Source: Streptomyces huasconensis
GTDB taxonomy: Bacteria > Actinomycetota > Actinomycetes > Streptomycetales > Streptomycetaceae
DNA: 64,000 bases
Assembly (NCBI GenBank): GCA_004010275.1
Contig: RBWT01000009.1
Span: 1-64,000, forward strand
Direction of reading: 5' to 3'
Shown here in pieces: positions 63,065-64,000 of this stretch. Position 1 is the stretch's first letter. Every line of letters begins with the position of its first letter. The position numbers and the translations under genes are program-made. Under the pieces are notes generated by a model. That model searched no databases. It was not told where the DNA came from and saw only the letters and a program-made list of their open reading frames with translations.

Positions 63065-64000
63065 GTGGAGGACGACCGTCCGGTACCGCTCGACGAGTAC
63101 CCCGTGCACCAGGTCCCCCTGTCGATGAAGCACGTCGCGACGGGTGACCGCAACGCCTACGACCGGTGCATCTTCCACCTCTTCGACCACGAGGGCCGCG
63201 CCCTGCTCATCCTCGGCCTCGGCGTCTACCCGAACACCGGTGTGATCGACGCGTACGCCACCCTCCGCACCGGCGACACCGTGCACGCCGTCCGCGCCGC
63301 CGATGCCCTCGGCGACGACCGGACGGACCTCTCGGTCGGCCCGCTGCGCATCACCGTCGACGAGCCGCTGCGCCGGCTGCGGCTGGAGTGCGCCCCCGAC
63401 CCCGACGACCCGGCGTCCCTGTCGTACGACCTCACCTGGAGCGCCGACTTCCCCGCGCTGTGGGAGCCGCACCACATCCAGCGCCGCGGGGGCCGGCTCA
63501 CCCTCGAAGGACGCCGCTTCGTCCAGGCGGGCCGCCCGTCGGGGATGATCCGCGTGGGCGGCGAGGAAATCCCCGTGACGGCGGGGGAGTGGACCGCGAC
63601 CCGCGACCGCAGCTGGGGGGTGCGGCCCATCCCCGGGGAGGAACGCGGGCGGCTGGAGGAGGAGTTCGCCACCGAGGGCTTCCACTGGATCTGGTGCCCG
63701 GTGCGCTTCGAGGACCGCTTCCTGATGGTCGTCGTCCAGGAGGACGCGGACGGCTACCGCACCCTCAACGACGCCACCCTCGTCCGCCCCGGCCACCGCG
63801 ACCGCCAACTCGGCTGGCCCCGGGCCGACATCACCTACCGCTCCGGCACCCGCCACCCCGAGCGCGCCGTCATCCACCTCACGGACCCCGACGGGCACAA
63901 GCCCCTGGAGCTGGGTGTCGAGGTGCTCGCCTCGCTGCCCCTGGCCGTCGGCGCGGGCTATCCGCCCGCCGACGACTGGCAGCACGGCACCTGGCGGGGG
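63065..64000 (+). CDS. conserved protein, possibly AttH/CrtC-like beta-barrel (cut by window end)
   Basis: At least 312 aa, open to the last base. GTG at 63065 with GGGAGG upstream; the product begins MEDDRPVPLDEYPVHQVPLS. Beta-rich sequence with many aromatic and charged residues, including YDLTWSADFPALWEPHHIQ and the motif TATRDRSWGVRP, which recalls the RDHSWG-type motif of carotenoid-hydratase/AttH-like lipocalin-fold proteins. I give that fold only as a possibility. It has no frameshift. Third-position GC fits real coding. Confidence 0.6.
   Translation, partial: MEDDRPVPLDEYPVHQVPLSMKHVATGDRNAYDRCIFHLFDHEGRALLILGLGVYPNTGVIDAYATLRTGDTVHAVRAADALGDDRTDLSVGPLRITVDEPLRRLRLECAPDPDDPASLSYDLTWSADFPALWEPHHIQRRGGRLTLEGRRFVQAGRPSGMIRVGGEEIPVTAGEWTATRDRSWGVRPIPGEERGRLEEEFATEGFHWIWCPVRFEDRFLMVVVQEDADGYRTLNDATLVRPGHRDRQLGWPRADITYRSGTRHPERAVIHLTDPDGHKPLELGVEVLASLPLAVGAGYPPADDWQHGTWRG

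Overview
The window is very GC-rich actinobacterial chromosome and almost certainly comes from a Streptomyces. The evidence is the codon bias (G/C at nearly every third position), GTG/TTG starts, GC-rich terminators, the actinobacterial nucleoid protein sIHF, PriA without recognisable helicase motifs, two secreted GH18 chitinases, and a gene order I recognise as a conserved Streptomyces core segment. No tRNA, rRNA, insertion sequence, prophage or CRISPR array was found.

Layout. (1) 1-10.5 kb: pyrimidine and nucleotide operon pyrB(partial)-pyrC-PH-like membrane gene-carA-carB, a strong terminator, pyrD-pyrF, then mihF (sIHF), gmk and rpoZ. (2) 10.6-20 kb: coaBC, metK, priA, an HTH gene on the other strand, fmt, rsmB and rpe. 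(3) 20-27 kb: a SorC-type sugar-binding regulator, a lipoprotein RNase with its barstar inhibitor, an orphan dTDP-glucose dehydratase, guaB1 (purine recycling), an amino-acid permease and an Lrp/AsnC regulator. (4) 27-38 kb: a secreted hypothetical, an amidase plus flavin monooxygenase pair resembling the lysine DavA/DavB route, an LLM-type oxidoreductase, a DUF5995 gene, a Cmx-like MFS pump, a uracil permease, a second MFS gene and a divergent ROK regulator. (5) 38-47 kb: a large secreted chitinase, then an FMN riboswitch controlling ribD-ribE-ribM-ribBA-ribH, followed by hisE-hisG and a small PH-like membrane protein. (6) 47-64 kb: two CNNM/CorC-type CBS membrane proteins, a TPR-AAA+ ATPase, a candidate small RNA, a uridine-kinase-like gene, a C39-like secreted peptidase, an M1 metallopeptidase, a 48-residue membrane peptide, the DUF6114/DUF6230 pair with a divergent TetR gene, a second chitinase, an acyl-CoA dehydrogenase, a glutamine/tyrosine-repeat protein and a gene cut by the window end.

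Quality. Roughly half of the genes, including housekeeping ones (pyrB, carB, priA, rsmB, guaB1, ribD, ribBA), carry one or more single-base insertions or deletions in G/C runs, often in compensating pairs. This is best read as an error-prone assembly, not as pseudogenes. I give such genes their full span and name the frameshift positions.

Regulatory highlights: matching direct-repeat promoters before both chitinases, the FMN riboswitch, an orphan sRNA candidate near 51.9-52.0 kb, an operator-like palindrome in the ROK/MFS divergent promoter, GCGCAA motifs before both the amino-acid permease and the amidase/monooxygenase pair, and three copies of a C-rich intergenic repeat.
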